Assembly: GCF_018448885.1 (NCBI RefSeq)
Contig: NZ_RCWB01000027.1
Coordinates: 1 to 64,000 of the forward strand
Source of the DNA: Photorhabdus caribbeanensis
GTDB taxonomy: Bacteria > Pseudomonadota > Gammaproteobacteria > Enterobacterales > Enterobacteriaceae
DNA length: 64,000 nucleotides
Direction of reading: 5' to 3'
A model generated the notes under the pieces. It was not told the origin of the DNA. It did not search any database and was given only the letters and a program-made list of their open reading frames with translations. Each line of letters starts with the position of its first letter. Position 1 is the stretch's first letter. Both the position numbers and the translations under genes were made by a program. Below are positions 27,952 through 38,206 of this stretch, in pieces.

Positions 27952-29850
27952 TCAAGCTTTTTCAGACAATAACAGCTGATTCATACGGCGAATAAACTGA
28001 TTTGGGTCTTCCAATGTACCACGCTCAGCAAACAGCGCCTGATCAAGCAACAGTTCAATCCAATCCGCAAATTGAGCCTCATCACTGATATCCGCAGCCA
28101 GTTTTACCAACTGATGCTCAGGATTCAGTTCAAAATTGTACTTAACATCCGGCACTTGTTGACCAGCCGCAGCAAACAATTTCGCCATCTGCGTGCTCAT
28201 TTCATCCGCATTTGTGGTCACAATTGCTGGAGTATCCGTCAGACGGTGGGTCAATTTAACCTCTTTTACTCGCTCACCTAGCAATGTTTTCACACGCTCA
28301 ACAAACGGCTCCAACTGCTTTTCAATTTCTTCCTGTCCGGCTTTGTTTTCATCTGCCAGTTTATCCAGGGATTCATCAGCTTTACTGACTGACTGGAATT
28401 TTTTACCATCAAAATCAGTGAGGTATCCCATCATCCATTCATCAATGCGCTCTGACAGCAACAGAACTTCAATACCTTTCTTGCGGAACAGCTCCAAATG
28501 AGGACTGTTTTTCGCCGCAGCATAACTGTCTGCGGTGATGTAGTAGATCTTATCCTGACCTTCGGTCATCCTACTAACATACTCTTCCAAAGAAACTGTT
28601 TGTGCCGAGCTGTCATTATGAGTAGAAGCAAAACGCAGCAATTTAGCGATAGTTTCTTTGTTGGTACTATCCTCCGCCGGACCTTCTTTCATTACCAGAC
28701 CAAACTGTTGCCAGAATTGCTGGTATTTTTCTGCATCATCTTTCGCCAGTTTATCCAGCATCTGTAATGCACGTTTGGTTAATGCATTACGTAAATTACG
28801 GGTAATAGAATTATCTTGTAAAATTTCACGGGAAACGTTCAGCGGCAAGTCGTTGGAGTCAATCAGACCGCGGACAAAGCGTAAATAGTTCGGCATAAAC
28901 TGTTCCGCATCATCCATAATGAATACACGCTGGACATACAATTTCAGCCCGTGCTTATGCTCACGGTTCCACATATCCCACGGAGCCTGAGATGGAATAT
29001 AGAGCATGCTAGTATATTCCTGTTTACCTTCTACACGGTTATGGCTCCAGATCAGCGGATCAGAAAAATCATGAGAAACATGTTTGTAGAACTCTTTGTA
29101 CTCTTCATCTGTAATTTCAGATTTACCACGAGTCCATAAAGCTTGAGCTTTATTAATCTTCTCCCAAGTTACTGTATCCTCTTCACCCTCTTCTTCGCTC
29201 TTATTTTTGGTTTCAATTTCAACCGGCAAAGCAATATGGTCAGAGTATTTACTGATAACAGAACGCAAACGCCAGTCATTCAGGAATTCATCTTCTCCTT
29301 CACGTAAATGAAGGGTGATCTCTGTACCGCGCGTCTCTTTTTCAATATCAGCAATCGTGTAATCGCCTTCTCCGGCAGATTCCCAAAATACGCCCTGATC
29401 AATTGAAGCTCCAGCGGCACGAGTACGTACAGTGACTTTATCAGACACAATAAATGCAGAGTAAAACCCAACACCAAACTGGCCAATTAACTGGCTGTCT
29501 TTAGCCTGATCTGAACCAATAGATTCCAGAAAAGCTTTTGTTCCTGATTTAGCGATGGTTCCAAGATTATCGATGACTTCATCACGAGTCATACCAATGC
29601 CATTATCACTAATTGTGATGCTTCTCTTTTCTTTATCAAAAGAAAGACGAACGCGCAGTTCACCATCATTTTCATAAAGTTCTGGAGCAGATAATGCACG
29701 GAAACGTAATTTGTCAGCAGCATCGGAAGCGTTTGAGATTAGTTCACGAAGGAAAATCTCTTTATTGGAATAGAGTGAATGGATCATTAATTGCAGAAGT
29801 TGTTTTACTTCAGACTGAAATCCACGGGTTTCTTGACCTTTCATACTCAT
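27952..29850 (-). CDS. htpG: chaperone HtpG (bacterial Hsp90)
   Basis: HtpG is the ATP-dependent Hsp90 chaperone that acts with DnaK on late folding substrates. The 632-residue sequence has the GHKL ATPase domain ([36 protein letters not shown]), a middle client domain and a C-terminal dimerisation domain. The length is near E. coli HtpG (624). A near-consensus heat-shock promoter lies 55-83 nt upstream of the start. Confidence 0.98.
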   Translation of the reverse strand: MSMKGQETRGFQSEVKQLLQLMIHSLYSNKEIFLRELISNASDAADKLRFRALSAPELYENDGELRVRLSFDKEKRSITISDNGIGMTRDEVIDNLGTIAKSGTKAFLESIGSDQAKDSQLIGQFGVGFYSAFIVSDKVTVRTRAAGASIDQGVFWESAGEGDYTIADIEKETRGTEITLHLREGEDEFLNDWRLRSVISKYSDHIALPVEIETKNKSEEEGEEDTVTWEKINKAQALWTRGKSEITDEEYKEFYKHVSHDFSDPLIWSHNRVEGKQEYTSMLYIPSQAPWDMWNREHKHGLKLYVQRVFIMDDAEQFMPNYLRFVRGLIDSNDLPLNVSREILQDNSITRNLRNALTKRALQMLDKLAKDDAEKYQQFWQQFGLVMKEGPAEDSTNKETIAKLLRFASTHNDSSAQTVSLEEYVSRMTEGQDKIYYITADSYAAAKNSPHLELFRKKGIEVLLLSERIDEWMMGYLTDFDGKKFQSVSKADESLDKLADENKAGQEEIEKQLEPFVERVKTLLGERVKEVKLTHRLTDTPAIVTTNADEMSTQMAKLFAAAGQQVPDVKYNFELNPEHQLVKLAADISDEAQFADWIELLLDQALFAERGTLEDPNQFIRRMNQLLLSEKA

Positions 29851-29904
29851 TTATTACCTCAATCTAAATCCAGTTCAGACAGACAAAATCAGACGATGAT
29901 ATGC

Positions 29905-29933
29905 AGATGGGGATAAAGAAGTTGAATTTCAAG
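29905..29933 (-). promoter_or_regulatory. sigma-32 heat-shock promoter of htpG
   Basis: Read on the - strand, CTTGAAA (29927-29933) is followed after 14 bp by CCCCATCT (29905-29912). Both match the sigma-32 consensus CTTGAAA / CCCCATNT with normal spacing. Confidence 0.9.
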
Positions 29934-29990
29934 TTTGGTTATCTAAAAGAATTATGAAGTCACTTTTGATCATAGCAAAATAAACTAAAA

Positions 29991-30018
29991 GGCATGCGCC
30001 ACATAAATGTAGCGCCTC
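29991..30018 (-). terminator. terminator after recR
   Basis: On the - strand a stem built from GGCGC-ACAT-type halves around a short loop is followed by TTTTAGTTTATTTT. It lies past the recR stop and upstream of the htpG promoter. Confidence 0.65.
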
Positions 30019-30101
30019 AAAACCCTTACGATTTACTCTAACCTGGCTACAACACTATTCGGCCAAAACCTCGGTCAAAACCGTAAAGCACTAACAGAAA
30101 A

Positions 30102-30706
30102 TCAATAAGTAATCTTCTGCCGCCCGGCAATTGAATGTGACAGTGTTGTACCATCTACCATCTCAAGTTCACCACCAACTGGTACGCCATGAGCAATACG
30201 ACTTGCTGTCACACCGTACTGAGCGCATATCTCTGCGATATAATTGGCAGTGGCCTCTCCCTCCACTGTCGGATTAGTCGCCAGAATCACCTCTGAAATC
30301 TCTTCAATGGCGAGACGATCCTCAAGACGATCTAAACCAATATCCATTGGACCAATGCCATCTAATGGAGATAAATGCCCCATCAATACAAAGTAACGCC
30401 CGGCAAACTGCCCGGTTTGTTCAATAGCATGGATATCCGCAGGGCTTTCAACCACACAGATTTGACCATTTTGTTGACGGCGTGGATTAGCACAAATCGT
30501 GCACTGTTCCTGTTCGGTAAAAGTCCGGCAATATTTGCAGTGTCCAATTTCTGACATCGCTCTTGTCAATGCCTGAGCTAAACGCATTCCACCACTGCGA
30601 TCACGCTGTAGCAGATGAAAAGCCATCCGCTGTGCAGACTTAGGGCCAACCCCTGGTAAGCAGCGTAATGCTTCCATCAAGGATTCAAGGAGAGGACTGG
30701 TTTGCA

Positions 30707-30707
<1 letters not shown>
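30102..30707 (-). CDS. recR: recombination mediator RecR
   Basis: RecR works with RecF and RecO to load RecA at single-strand gaps. The 201-residue protein has the N-terminal helix-hairpin-helix ([13 protein letters not shown]), the four-cysteine zinc motif (CKYC ... CTIC), and a Toprim domain with [14 protein letters not shown]. Its ATG overlaps the ybaB stop by one base (TGATG), showing tight coupling in the dnaX-ybaB-recR operon. Confidence 0.97.
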
Positions 30708-31048
<341 letters not shown>

Positions 31049-31093
31049 TCATTATGGCTACATCGTACAACTAAGGTACAGATTGCAGCATGG

Positions 31094-33079
31094 TTAAACC
31101 GGTCGGATACTCTCTTCATCCAATTCAGCATCAAATACCTGCCGCAATGTTTGAATAGTTTTATCCGCAATAATTGATTGGCGAGCTTGTGCCAATTTCT
31201 CTTCATAAATGGCTTGTCGCCACTCCAGCGGAGTTTTCTCCGCAGGATTATCATCTTCAATAATGCTGAATTCAACCGTTGCGCCGTACAACTCGCTCAA
31301 AGCCCCCGCTAATGACTTTTGTGCGAAAGCGGAATTAAGGTGACGCTGGCTCGAACGTAGGTGTAAACGGATATTATTTGCACTAACCTGCTCTTTGAAT
31401 GCATTTAATGCCAATTGTTGCACCAGTTTAGGAATTTTAAGTTTATCAATTTCTGCGGCCCATGCATCTCTCTGTTTAGATTCTTCCGCTAATTTCTTTG
31501 CCAACTCTGGTGTTTTCTCATGTTCCAAAGCTGTTCTTAAAGCCTTTGGTGTAGCCACATGAGTTTCTGTTTTCTCCTCAATATTCTTAGCGCGCCAACG
31601 GTAAGCTTCTTTTTTCTCAGGTTTGTTTTCCTGTTTTTTATCTATTGATGACTGAGGCCGTTGCCCTGACACTGCGGCAATCCGTTCCAATGCCGAAGTT
31701 GCTGACTTCATCTTAACCGACGTAGCCGATTCAGGCTTTTTTGCTGGCGCTTGCCCTTGTTGTCGGGATAACACACTCCTTGCTTTCAGCAACTGAGCGG
31801 TTGGGCTCGATGCAAGCGCCTGAGGTACCTGAGGCTCCTGAGGTTCCGACTGAGAAATTCTATCCAATTGTGCCGGTTCATTAATATAATTAGCAGGTGG
31901 CGCATCCCCCTGATCACTATGTTTCGGCTGTGTTGTAACTGGTGGTATAACCGCAGGATTTACCACCGGTTCAGCAACCTCTTCAATAACTGTTTTTGGA
32001 TGAAATGCCAAAGCTCTGAACAGAGCCATTTCAACCCCCATCCTGCGCTCCGGTGCATACGGCAAGTCCCTACGACCAATCAGTAAAGTTTGATAATAAA
32101 GTTGCAAATCTTCCGGTGAAATAGCTTTTGCCAATATGCGCAAACGGCCTTCAATTGATGAAGAAGCGATCTCTGGTTGAGAAGGTAATAGTTGAAGCAT
32201 TGCAATACGATGTAGCAATGAAAGGATCTCTACCAACAAATCTTCCCAGTCAGCACCACGTGAAGCAACTTGTTCCACCAATGCCATAACTTGCTGACCA
32301 TCAGCTTGAATCAATGCTTCAATAATTGATAACGGTTGCTCATCATCTAACGTTCCTAGCATCAAGCTAACTATTTCGCCTGTTACCTGGCCTTGCCCGA
32401 TAGCAATAGCTTGATCTGTCAGACTCAAAGCATCACGCATGCTGCCATCAGCAGCACGAGCCAATAGCTGACGAGCACGACTGTCACTCTCTATATGTTC
32501 AGCTTTAAGAATACGCTCAAGCTGATCGCTTATTTGACCAATATCCAACGATTTGAGATGAAACTGCAAGCAACGGGAAAGAATGGTCACTGGCAATTTT
32601 TGCGGATCAGTCGTTGCTAGTAGAAATTTCACATGCTCAGGCGGTTCTTCCAACGTTTTCAATAATGCATTGAAACTGTGGCGGGAAAGCATATGCACTT
32701 CATCAATCAGGTAGACTTTAAAACGCCCACGAGCCGGAGCATATTGCACGTTATCTAGCAATTCACGTGTATCTTCGACTTTGGTACGGGAAGCCGCATC
32801 AATTTCAATTAAATCGACAAATCGCCCCTGTTCAATTTCAAGGCAATTAACACATTTACCACAAGGCTTATCAGTAATACCCGTTTCACAATTTAACCCC
32901 TTGGCAAACAAACGGGCAATCGTTGTTTTCCCGACACCTCTCGTGCCAGAAAATAAATAGGCGTGATGAAGCCGACCGTGGGCAAGACCATTAGCTAACG
33001 CGGTCAGGATATATTCCTGACCAATTACATCAGAAAATATTTGTGGGCGCCACTTACGGGCAAGTACCTGATAGCTCAT
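31094..33079 (-). CDS. dnaX: DNA polymerase III tau subunit (and gamma by frameshift)
   Basis: Tau is the clamp-loader ATPase subunit that also tethers the polymerase cores. The 661-residue protein has Walker A GTRGVGKTT, the four-cysteine zinc module (C-x8-C-x2-C-x2-C, residues about 64-79), Walker B LIDEVHML, the SRC motif, and C-terminal domains IV-V after a low-complexity linker. A slippery A AAA AAG ends at codon 448. A -1 shift there gives one further codon (GCC) and then TGA, yielding a 449-residue gamma product as in E. coli. Confidence 0.97.
   Translation of the reverse strand: MSYQVLARKWRPQIFSDVIGQEYILTALANGLAHGRLHHAYLFSGTRGVGKTTIARLFAKGLNCETGITDKPCGKCVNCLEIEQGRFVDLIEIDAASRTKVEDTRELLDNVQYAPARGRFKVYLIDEVHMLSRHSFNALLKTLEEPPEHVKFLLATTDPQKLPVTILSRCLQFHLKSLDIGQISDQLERILKAEHIESDSRARQLLARAADGSMRDALSLTDQAIAIGQGQVTGEIVSLMLGTLDDEQPLSIIEALIQADGQQVMALVEQVASRGADWEDLLVEILSLLHRIAMLQLLPSQPEIASSSIEGRLRILAKAISPEDLQLYYQTLLIGRRDLPYAPERRMGVEMALFRALAFHPKTVIEEVAEPVVNPAVIPPVTTQPKHSDQGDAPPANYINEPAQLDRISQSEPQEPQVPQALASSPTAQLLKARSVLSRQQGQAPAKKPESATSVKMKSATSALERIAAVSGQRPQSSIDKKQENKPEKKEAYRWRAKNIEEKTETHVATPKALRTALEHEKTPELAKKLAEESKQRDAWAAEIDKLKIPKLVQQLALNAFKEQVSANNIRLHLRSSQRHLNSAFAQKSLAGALSELYGATVEFSIIEDDNPAEKTPLEWRQAIYEEKLAQARQSIIADKTIQTLRQVFDAELDEESIRPV
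31736..31742 (-). promoter_or_regulatory. programmed -1 frameshift site in dnaX
   Basis: Read on the - strand the heptamer is A AAA AAG in the zero frame (codons 446-448). An AAGGG element lies about 10 nt upstream, like the internal Shine-Dalgarno enhancer in E. coli. The -1 frame reads GCC then TGA (31731-31733). A weak stem (GAAGT/ACTTC) lies further downstream than usual. Confidence 0.85.
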
Positions 33080-33115
33080 TGATACCGGAAAAATCGAATA
33101 CAGTTGGGTACCATG

Positions 33116-33156
33116 CTAACACAGCCTCACTATAGACAGCGAGGCCGATATGTTAG
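33116..33156 (-). terminator. two-part hairpin between apt and dnaX
   Basis: Outer arms CTAACA (33116-33121) and TGTTAG (33151-33156) enclose inner arms GCCTC (33124-33128) and GAGGC (33141-33145). It may attenuate apt readthrough into dnaX or end the apt message. There is no strong U-tract. Confidence 0.5.
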
Positions 33157-33175
33157 TAATACGAAAATAAGCAGA

Positions 33176-33727
33176 TTAATGATCTGGGAATTCAAGTAGC
33201 GTAAAACTACTTACACCTTGTCTTTGTAGACGTTCAGCACCGCCTAAGCCAAGCAAACCAATAATAAAGGCCGCTTCAAAAACCTCACCACCTAAGCGAC
33301 GGATTAAACGAACAGTGGCTTCAACCGTCCCTCCCGTTGCCAGCAAATCATCAATAACCAACACCTTATCGTTTTCTTTTACGCTATCTTTATGCATTTC
33401 CAACGTATCAGTGCCATACTCTAGATCGTACGTTTCACTCAATGTTTCCCGAGGTAGTTTGCCCGCTTTACGAACAGGAACAAAACCAACACCAAGACGC
33501 AACGCAACCGGAGCGCCAAACAGAAAACCGCGAGCTTCAGTGCCAACAACTTTTGTAATGCCTTTGTCCTGATATCGCTCTACCAGAAGATTAATTGTTA
33601 TTTGGTAGGCAAGAGGGTTATCCAATAAAGTGGTTATATCACGAAAAAGAATCCCTGGTTTCGGATAATCAGGAATCGTTTCAATGCTGTCTTTAATAAA
33701 TTGCAGTTGCTGCACGTTTGCGGTCAT
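33176..33727 (-). CDS. apt: adenine phosphoribosyltransferase Apt
   Basis: Apt converts adenine and PRPP to AMP in purine salvage. The 183-residue protein matches E. coli Apt in length. The PRPP-binding motif [13 protein letters not shown] is clear, as are FRDIT and [15 protein letters not shown]. coli has ybaN between apt and priC; it is absent here. Confidence 0.97.
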   Translation of the reverse strand: MTANVQQLQFIKDSIETIPDYPKPGILFRDITTLLDNPLAYQITINLLVERYQDKGITKVVGTEARGFLFGAPVALRLGVGFVPVRKAGKLPRETLSETYDLEYGTDTLEMHKDSVKENDKVLVIDDLLATGGTVEATVRLIRRLGGEVFEAAFIIGLLGLGGAERLQRQGVSSFTLLEFPDH

Positions 33728-33869
33728 AATCGGGCCAATGAGTAGAACACGGAGGTTCTAAAATCTATGTAAACTGATAGAAAAAAGCAACTGATGAACA
33801 CGCATCAGCCTACTTTTTGTCGTCCTAGATTAATTCTGCTTCGCAAGACATAACCATTTTAGGGTATAA

Positions 33870-34412
33870 ATGAATACGCAGCCGTTATTAAATTTACTCG
33901 AAAAACAGGTCGATATACTGGCGGAAGAGATAGCGCCATTAGCTGACACGCCATTCTCTTCTGCCCGGTTTGATCAGGCTTTATTTAACCGACATAGCGA
34001 TAAACTCCGGGGCTATCTACAAGAAGTCAGGCACAACATGGAACAACTCAAAGAGTGTGTTCAGGATAACCGAACCGAACAGGTCGCATTTCTAACTGAA
34101 CGCCTAGTTGCCCAAATAGAGGCATTAAAGCGCGAGTTGTCCACCCAGTCATTGAGAAAAAAAGAGAGCCGATTTGAACATAAACAACAAGCTACTGACC
34201 TGTATCACAAACTGGCTGAACATCAGGATTATGAACGCCGTCTACTCGCAATGATCAATGATAGAGAGCTAAAATTGAATCAACAAACTACACTTAGTCA
34301 TCAACAAAAAATACAGAAAGAGATCGCGGCATTAGCCGGAAGGCTAGCACGTTGCCGTCAATCTCTGACGCGAATTGAAAAATCAATCGAATACAAAGAG
34401 AACATGGATTAA
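33870..34412 (+). CDS. priC: primosomal replication protein PriC (N'')
   Basis: PriC helps reload DnaB at stalled forks with single-strand gaps. The 180-residue, mostly helical, basic and glutamine-rich sequence is typical, with RFDQALFNRHSDKL near the N terminus and conserved ARCRQSLTRIE near the C terminus. It is divergent from apt and followed by rsmS, as in E. coli. Confidence 0.93.
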   Translation: MNTQPLLNLLEKQVDILAEEIAPLADTPFSSARFDQALFNRHSDKLRGYLQEVRHNMEQLKECVQDNRTEQVAFLTERLVAQIEALKRELSTQSLRKKESRFEHKQQATDLYHKLAEHQDYERRLLAMINDRELKLNQQTTLSHQQKIQKEIAALAGRLARCRQSLTRIEKSIEYKENMD

Positions 34413-34434
34413 CGATTCAAATGAGGAATGTTTT

Positions 34435-34602
34435 ATGTCCGTCGAACATGCGCCACCCGAAGTTCAACTTGCTGTTGATCTGATCTATTTACTGGAATGC
34501 AATGAAATCACGCCTGAAATCGCACTCGCCGCCCTGGAAATAGTCAAACACGACTATCAAGCAAAATTAGCGAAGCAATCACCATCGACGAAGGAGTACT
34601 AA
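34435..34602 (+). CDS. rsmS: small protein RsmS (YbaM)
   Basis: The 55-residue protein (MSVEHAPPEVQLAVDLIYLL...) matches YbaM, recently named RsmS in plant-pathogenic relatives for its effect on Rsm-controlled secretion. A conserved AVDLI-LLE-N-I and AL-IVK-DY pattern is visible. The start is ATG 34435 with TGAGGA upstream. The longer open frame from 34375 overlaps the priC end and does not belong to the family. Confidence 0.9.
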   Translation: MSVEHAPPEVQLAVDLIYLLECNEITPEIALAALEIVKHDYQAKLAKQSPSTKEY

Positions 34603-34730
34603 GCGATTTACTTCAACACCTTAATAGATACCCTGATCGATACTATAAGAGATTCACGTTTGTCTTAAGTATGTGATCATACATTCATTTCAATATTAGC
34701 CTTTGCAAAATTTCAAACGGCTTTACAACG

Positions 34731-35168
34731 TCACTCGCTCTTTCCACGCTTTCGTTTAAGAAACGTTGAAGAATAATCATCCACAGCAATTCGAGTGCAA
34801 AGCGGTTCCCATTCACAACCTACGCAAGCAGCTCTTATGATCCCGCGATTAAAAGCCCATCGCGCCTGTTTCAAATAGGTTTCATTAAGCCTCAGCGTAT
34901 GACCTACCTCAATTGATCGGCCCATAAGAGAACCAACAGCTTCCAAAGCTCGACTATCCCGGACAATAACACTTTCACCAAAGCAATGAGATTTGTCTTC
35001 TCCAAGCAAGGGAACACATATGTCATCCGGGCCTGCCACAATCAGAATATCTTCGTCCCGAATTCGAGGAATAATCCTATTGTAATTTTCAACAAAATCA
35101 GGGGAATATCCATTGCCCGCGTAGGTAAGAATACACAAAAGGTGATGACCTCTCAGAGATATTGTCAT
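34731..35168 (-). CDS. DUF1284 protein with a cysteine cluster
   Basis: This 145-residue protein has the family's opening block (LRGHHLLCILTYAGNGYS) and later cysteines in a C-x2-C-x6-C arrangement (CVGCEWEPLC), plus DDIC and HCF. The pattern suggests a metal or Fe-S site, but no function is established that I know of. ATG 35168 is chosen because GGAG lies upstream at normal spacing; the frame is open from 35210. It is divergent from the 2-oxoglutarate oxygenase gene and opens the accessory island between rsmS and acrR. Confidence 0.8.
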   Translation of the reverse strand: MTISLRGHHLLCILTYAGNGYSPDFVENYNRIIPRIRDEDILIVAGPDDICVPLLGEDKSHCFGESVIVRDSRALEAVGSLMGRSIEVGHTLRLNETYLKQARWAFNRGIIRAACVGCEWEPLCTRIAVDDYSSTFLKRKRGKSE

Positions 35169-35289
35169 TATTGTGCTCCAAACTTGATCAAGTGTTGCAT
35201 TTTTATACAATCAATGCTATAGGATTGATACTGACCATTAATAGATCAATTTTTCTAATATAAAGAAAATCGGCTAGGAGTCGACTACT

Positions 35290-36054
35290 ATGTCGTCACG
35301 GTGGGTATCAAACGAGCTTGCCAAATTATCATCAGAAAGCTTGCAGGCAATCATAGATAACAAGATTCCAGCAGTGATGATAGATGATTTTGCAACTAAA
35401 GAAGAAACAGAACAGCTTTCATCTGCAATACTGAGCATGAAAGCAAAACCATATGAATTTGGAAGGCCGGGGTCTTATTTAGGAAATCCTCTCGCTCATT
35501 ACCGCAATCGACCAAAAGAGCAATATTTTGCTCAAGTTAGCGTAGCTAAGCAAGATCTCACCCAAATTATCAATCAAGCTTTTGATCCAGTTGATCGGTT
35601 CATACGATACATCAATCACCATACTAATTTCAGCATTTCAGTCGCAGAAGAACCGGGATTTGGCCCCTATTTTGCCGGTATCGTCCGGATTATCTCTGGT
35701 GGTTCGGATCTACATGTGGACTATGCACCGACTTTTGCGAAAGGAAATTTAGTCGTCGGAGATATATCGACTCAGCTAGCTTGGAACCTCTATATTTTAT
35801 CTCCCTCTCAGGGAGGAGAAACCGTGATCTATAACCAACCATTCAAGAGTACTGTGGTTGATAAAACATACAAACCATATGATAGCGCTCTATTGGTTGA
35901 TTGCGAATCTTTCACTTTTCGACCTCAAGTTGGCTCTGTCGTCGTTTTTAACACCAGCAACCCTCATATTATCCTGCCTGCAAGCAGCAATCGAATTGCA
36001 ACAGGCTCTTTCATCGGTGTATTAAATGAGAAGAAGCTGATTTTATGGTCGTAA
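35290..36054 (+). CDS. 2-oxoglutarate/Fe(II)-dependent oxygenase
   Basis: This 254-residue protein looks like a small-molecule or prolyl-type hydroxylase of the double-stranded beta-helix fold. The iron ligands appear as H142-x-D144 (LHVDYAP) and H226 (NPHIIL). R235, nine residues after H226, sits where the 2-oxoglutarate carboxylate is bound. GGETVIYNQPF is a typical core strand. TAGGAG precedes the ATG. The EamA transporter gene follows after 31 nt, so the pair may modify a compound and then export it. The substrate is unknown. Confidence 0.85.
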   Translation: MSSRWVSNELAKLSSESLQAIIDNKIPAVMIDDFATKEETEQLSSAILSMKAKPYEFGRPGSYLGNPLAHYRNRPKEQYFAQVSVAKQDLTQIINQAFDPVDRFIRYINHHTNFSISVAEEPGFGPYFAGIVRIISGGSDLHVDYAPTFAKGNLVVGDISTQLAWNLYILSPSQGGETVIYNQPFKSTVVDKTYKPYDSALLVDCESFTFRPQVGSVVVFNTSNPHIILPASSNRIATGSFIGVLNEKKLILWS

Positions 36055-36085
36055 TACATCTCAGCAAAATATTTGGGACTTGAAT

Positions 36086-36991
36086 ATGAAGAGTACCTCT
36101 TCTTGCTCCACCGCTGCTCTATATGCCGTGACGATCATCACTGGAGGAACATCGTGGTATGCAGCAAAACTGCAATTAACTGATGTTTCACCTGTAATAT
36201 CCCTGATTTACCGTTTTGGGTGCGCGTCGGTACTACTACTTCTGATTGCTGTAATTTCACGGGAAAGACTTACACACACTTGGCGCGAACACCTCTCTTT
36301 TGCTGCACTTGGAACATTTGGATTCGCTGTCACATTCTTGCTAATCTACCAAGCTACGGCCTTGATCACTACCGGTTTAATCGCCCTTATTTACTCTTCT
36401 GTCATATTATTCAACTCTATAAATGCAATTCTCTTCCTACGGCAATCGATTTCATGGTCAGTACTGGCAGGCGCTGTAGTTGGGCTCACTGGGATAATTT
36501 TAGTCTTTAGCCCAGAATTTTTGAATAATGAATGGAATTGGGCAGGATTCGGTTACGCAATCGCAGCAACCCTAACATTCTCATTTGCTAACATTTCCGC
36601 AGTTCAGTTACAGAGAAAAGGTGTCACTGTTCTGCCAATGACTGGGATTTCTATGGGATATGGCACCATATTCTTGCTCAGCTACGCCTTTTTGACCAAG
36701 CAAACCTTTGATTTTGATCTATCACCAGCCTATGTAACATCTCTATTCTATTTAATCCTGTTTCCTTCGGTAATTGGGTATACAACTTACTTTGCCGTTG
36801 TTGGTCGTTTAGGGGCTGAACGAGGAGCTTATACAATGCTTCTCGTTCCACTCGTAGCCTTAACGATCTCCAGTGTTACAGAAGGCTATCGTCCAACCAT
36901 TTGGGCCATAATCGGCACAATGATGACACTTAGCGGTAATTATTGGGTAATCACAAACAAACATCAACCCACGACAAAAACTAACACTTAA
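36086..36991 (+). CDS. EamA/DMT-family transporter
   Basis: This 301-residue inner-membrane protein has ten hydrophobic segments arranged as two EamA repeats. The family signature in the first repeat includes ALITTGLIALIYSSVILFN. ATG 36086 is chosen over the TTG at 36080. Most DMT proteins export amino acids, metabolites or drugs. It is probably co-transcribed with the oxygenase gene upstream. Its stop overlaps the stop of the convergent bioY by 4 nt. Confidence 0.9.
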   Translation: MKSTSSCSTAALYAVTIITGGTSWYAAKLQLTDVSPVISLIYRFGCASVLLLLIAVISRERLTHTWREHLSFAALGTFGFAVTFLLIYQATALITTGLIALIYSSVILFNSINAILFLRQSISWSVLAGAVVGLTGIILVFSPEFLNNEWNWAGFGYAIAATLTFSFANISAVQLQRKGVTVLPMTGISMGYGTIFLLSYAFLTKQTFDFDLSPAYVTSLFYLILFPSVIGYTTYFAVVGRLGAERGAYTMLLVPLVALTISSVTEGYRPTIWAIIGTMMTLSGNYWVITNKHQPTTKTNT

Positions 36992-37536
36992 GAACGCGGC
37001 TCAAGAGTGGGATAAGCCCGACGAACCGTTTTCGCAATCAAAATAACCAATACGATTTTAATAATATCTCCCGGTATGAATCCGATTGAACCTATGGTTG
37101 CTTGCCAAATGCCGACATTGGCAAATGCAGCAATCCACGGGATACCAATCACGTAAACAATCATAATTCCACCAAAGAGAAGAAATACAGCTTCTTTAAA
37201 GGTGTTTAATTTTGCAAGATTTTTCTCATACAAGTAACCGATAACAAAAGCGGCAATCGGCCACGCCAAAATAAAGCCGCCACTTGGACTGAGAAATACA
37301 CTCAATCCTCCCCTTCCTCCGGCCATTACTGGTAATCCAACGGTAACAAGAACGCAAAAGAGCAACAATGCTAATCCACCCCGTTTCGCACCAATAATGG
37401 CACCAGCAAGCATTGCTCCCATTGACTGCGCTGTTACCGGAACGCCCACAACGGGAAGCGTCAGTGGCGGAAATAAACCCAGTGCTACGGTTAGAGAGGC
37501 AAATAGTGCTATATAAACAATATCCTTGGTAGACAT
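36988..37536 (-). CDS. bioY: biotin ECF transporter S component BioY
   Basis: BioY is the membrane protein that binds biotin in energy-coupling-factor importers. The 182-residue sequence has six hydrophobic segments and the family's conserved blocks PVVGVPVTAQSMGAMLAG and GGRGGLSVFLSPSGGFILAWP. It is the last gene of a three-gene run with EcfT and EcfA partners. E. coli has no BioY and uses another biotin carrier, so this is an accessory function here. Confidence 0.95.
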   Translation of the reverse strand: MSTKDIVYIALFASLTVALGLFPPLTLPVVGVPVTAQSMGAMLAGAIIGAKRGGLALLLFCVLVTVGLPVMAGGRGGLSVFLSPSGGFILAWPIAAFVIGYLYEKNLAKLNTFKEAVFLLFGGIMIVYVIGIPWIAAFANVGIWQATIGSIGFIPGDIIKIVLVILIAKTVRRAYPTLEPRS

Positions 37537-37576
37537 TTAATCCCCCTTTCTTTTCGAAGAAACCACAACCCCAGCT

Positions 37577-38206
37577 TTACTTGCTACCCGATTTCTTTCT
37601 GTCAAATTCTGGATCATAGGACCTGGCTTCAATAGCAGCAGAAATATCGTCTGCCATTTTGAGCATTCGCACAATAACAGGCACTGCAATTGCAATGATA
37701 CTCTTATCGAGACCTCTTGCTTTCTGCGCCTCCCGTACTTCTTCTGTAATTGACGCTAAAACAGGGATAAACCGCAAAGCAAGCGATAGAGCCAAACTCA
37801 CTTTTCCAGGATTGATACCAAAATAGTATAGCCACCCAAGCCCCTTTTCCAATGCGTCGATCATATCAGAAGAGCGAGTAGTAAGAGTGACCAGCGAAGC
37901 CAGCAATAAAAGTGAGACAAGACGAACTACTACAAGTACACCTGCGGTCCAGTGGTGTAGAAGCAATTGGACTATAAAAATAAGTGCGAGGATCCATAGC
38001 GCTGGCCGTAATTGTATCCAAGCAGTTTTTAATGAGATTTTAGCTAACAAGTATAAAAGTACGATGCCCGCCAATGCCGCAACAGAAAGATCGATACGTG
38101 GAATAACGAAAAGCAATGTTCCCAGAATGACCAAAGAAATAATTTTGAGCCCAGGGCTAACTCGATGCACAAATGATGAACCAGGGTTATACCCAGACAG
38201 GCTCAT
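37577..38206 (-). CDS. bioN: ECF transporter transmembrane component BioN (EcfT)
   Basis: This 209-residue membrane coupling protein has several N-terminal hydrophobic segments and the two arginine motifs of EcfT proteins, ARG (in KARGLDKS) and ARS (in EARSYDPEF), which contact the ATPase. Its start overlaps the bioM stop in ATGA, and bioY follows after 40 nt. Its short size fits BioN of the BioMNY type. Confidence 0.93.
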   Translation of the reverse strand: MSLSGYNPGSSFVHRVSPGLKIISLVILGTLLFVIPRIDLSVAALAGIVLLYLLAKISLKTAWIQLRPALWILALIFIVQLLLHHWTAGVLVVVRLVSLLLLASLVTLTTRSSDMIDALEKGLGWLYYFGINPGKVSLALSLALRFIPVLASITEEVREAQKARGLDKSIIAIAVPVIVRMLKMADDISAAIEARSYDPEFDRKKSGSK

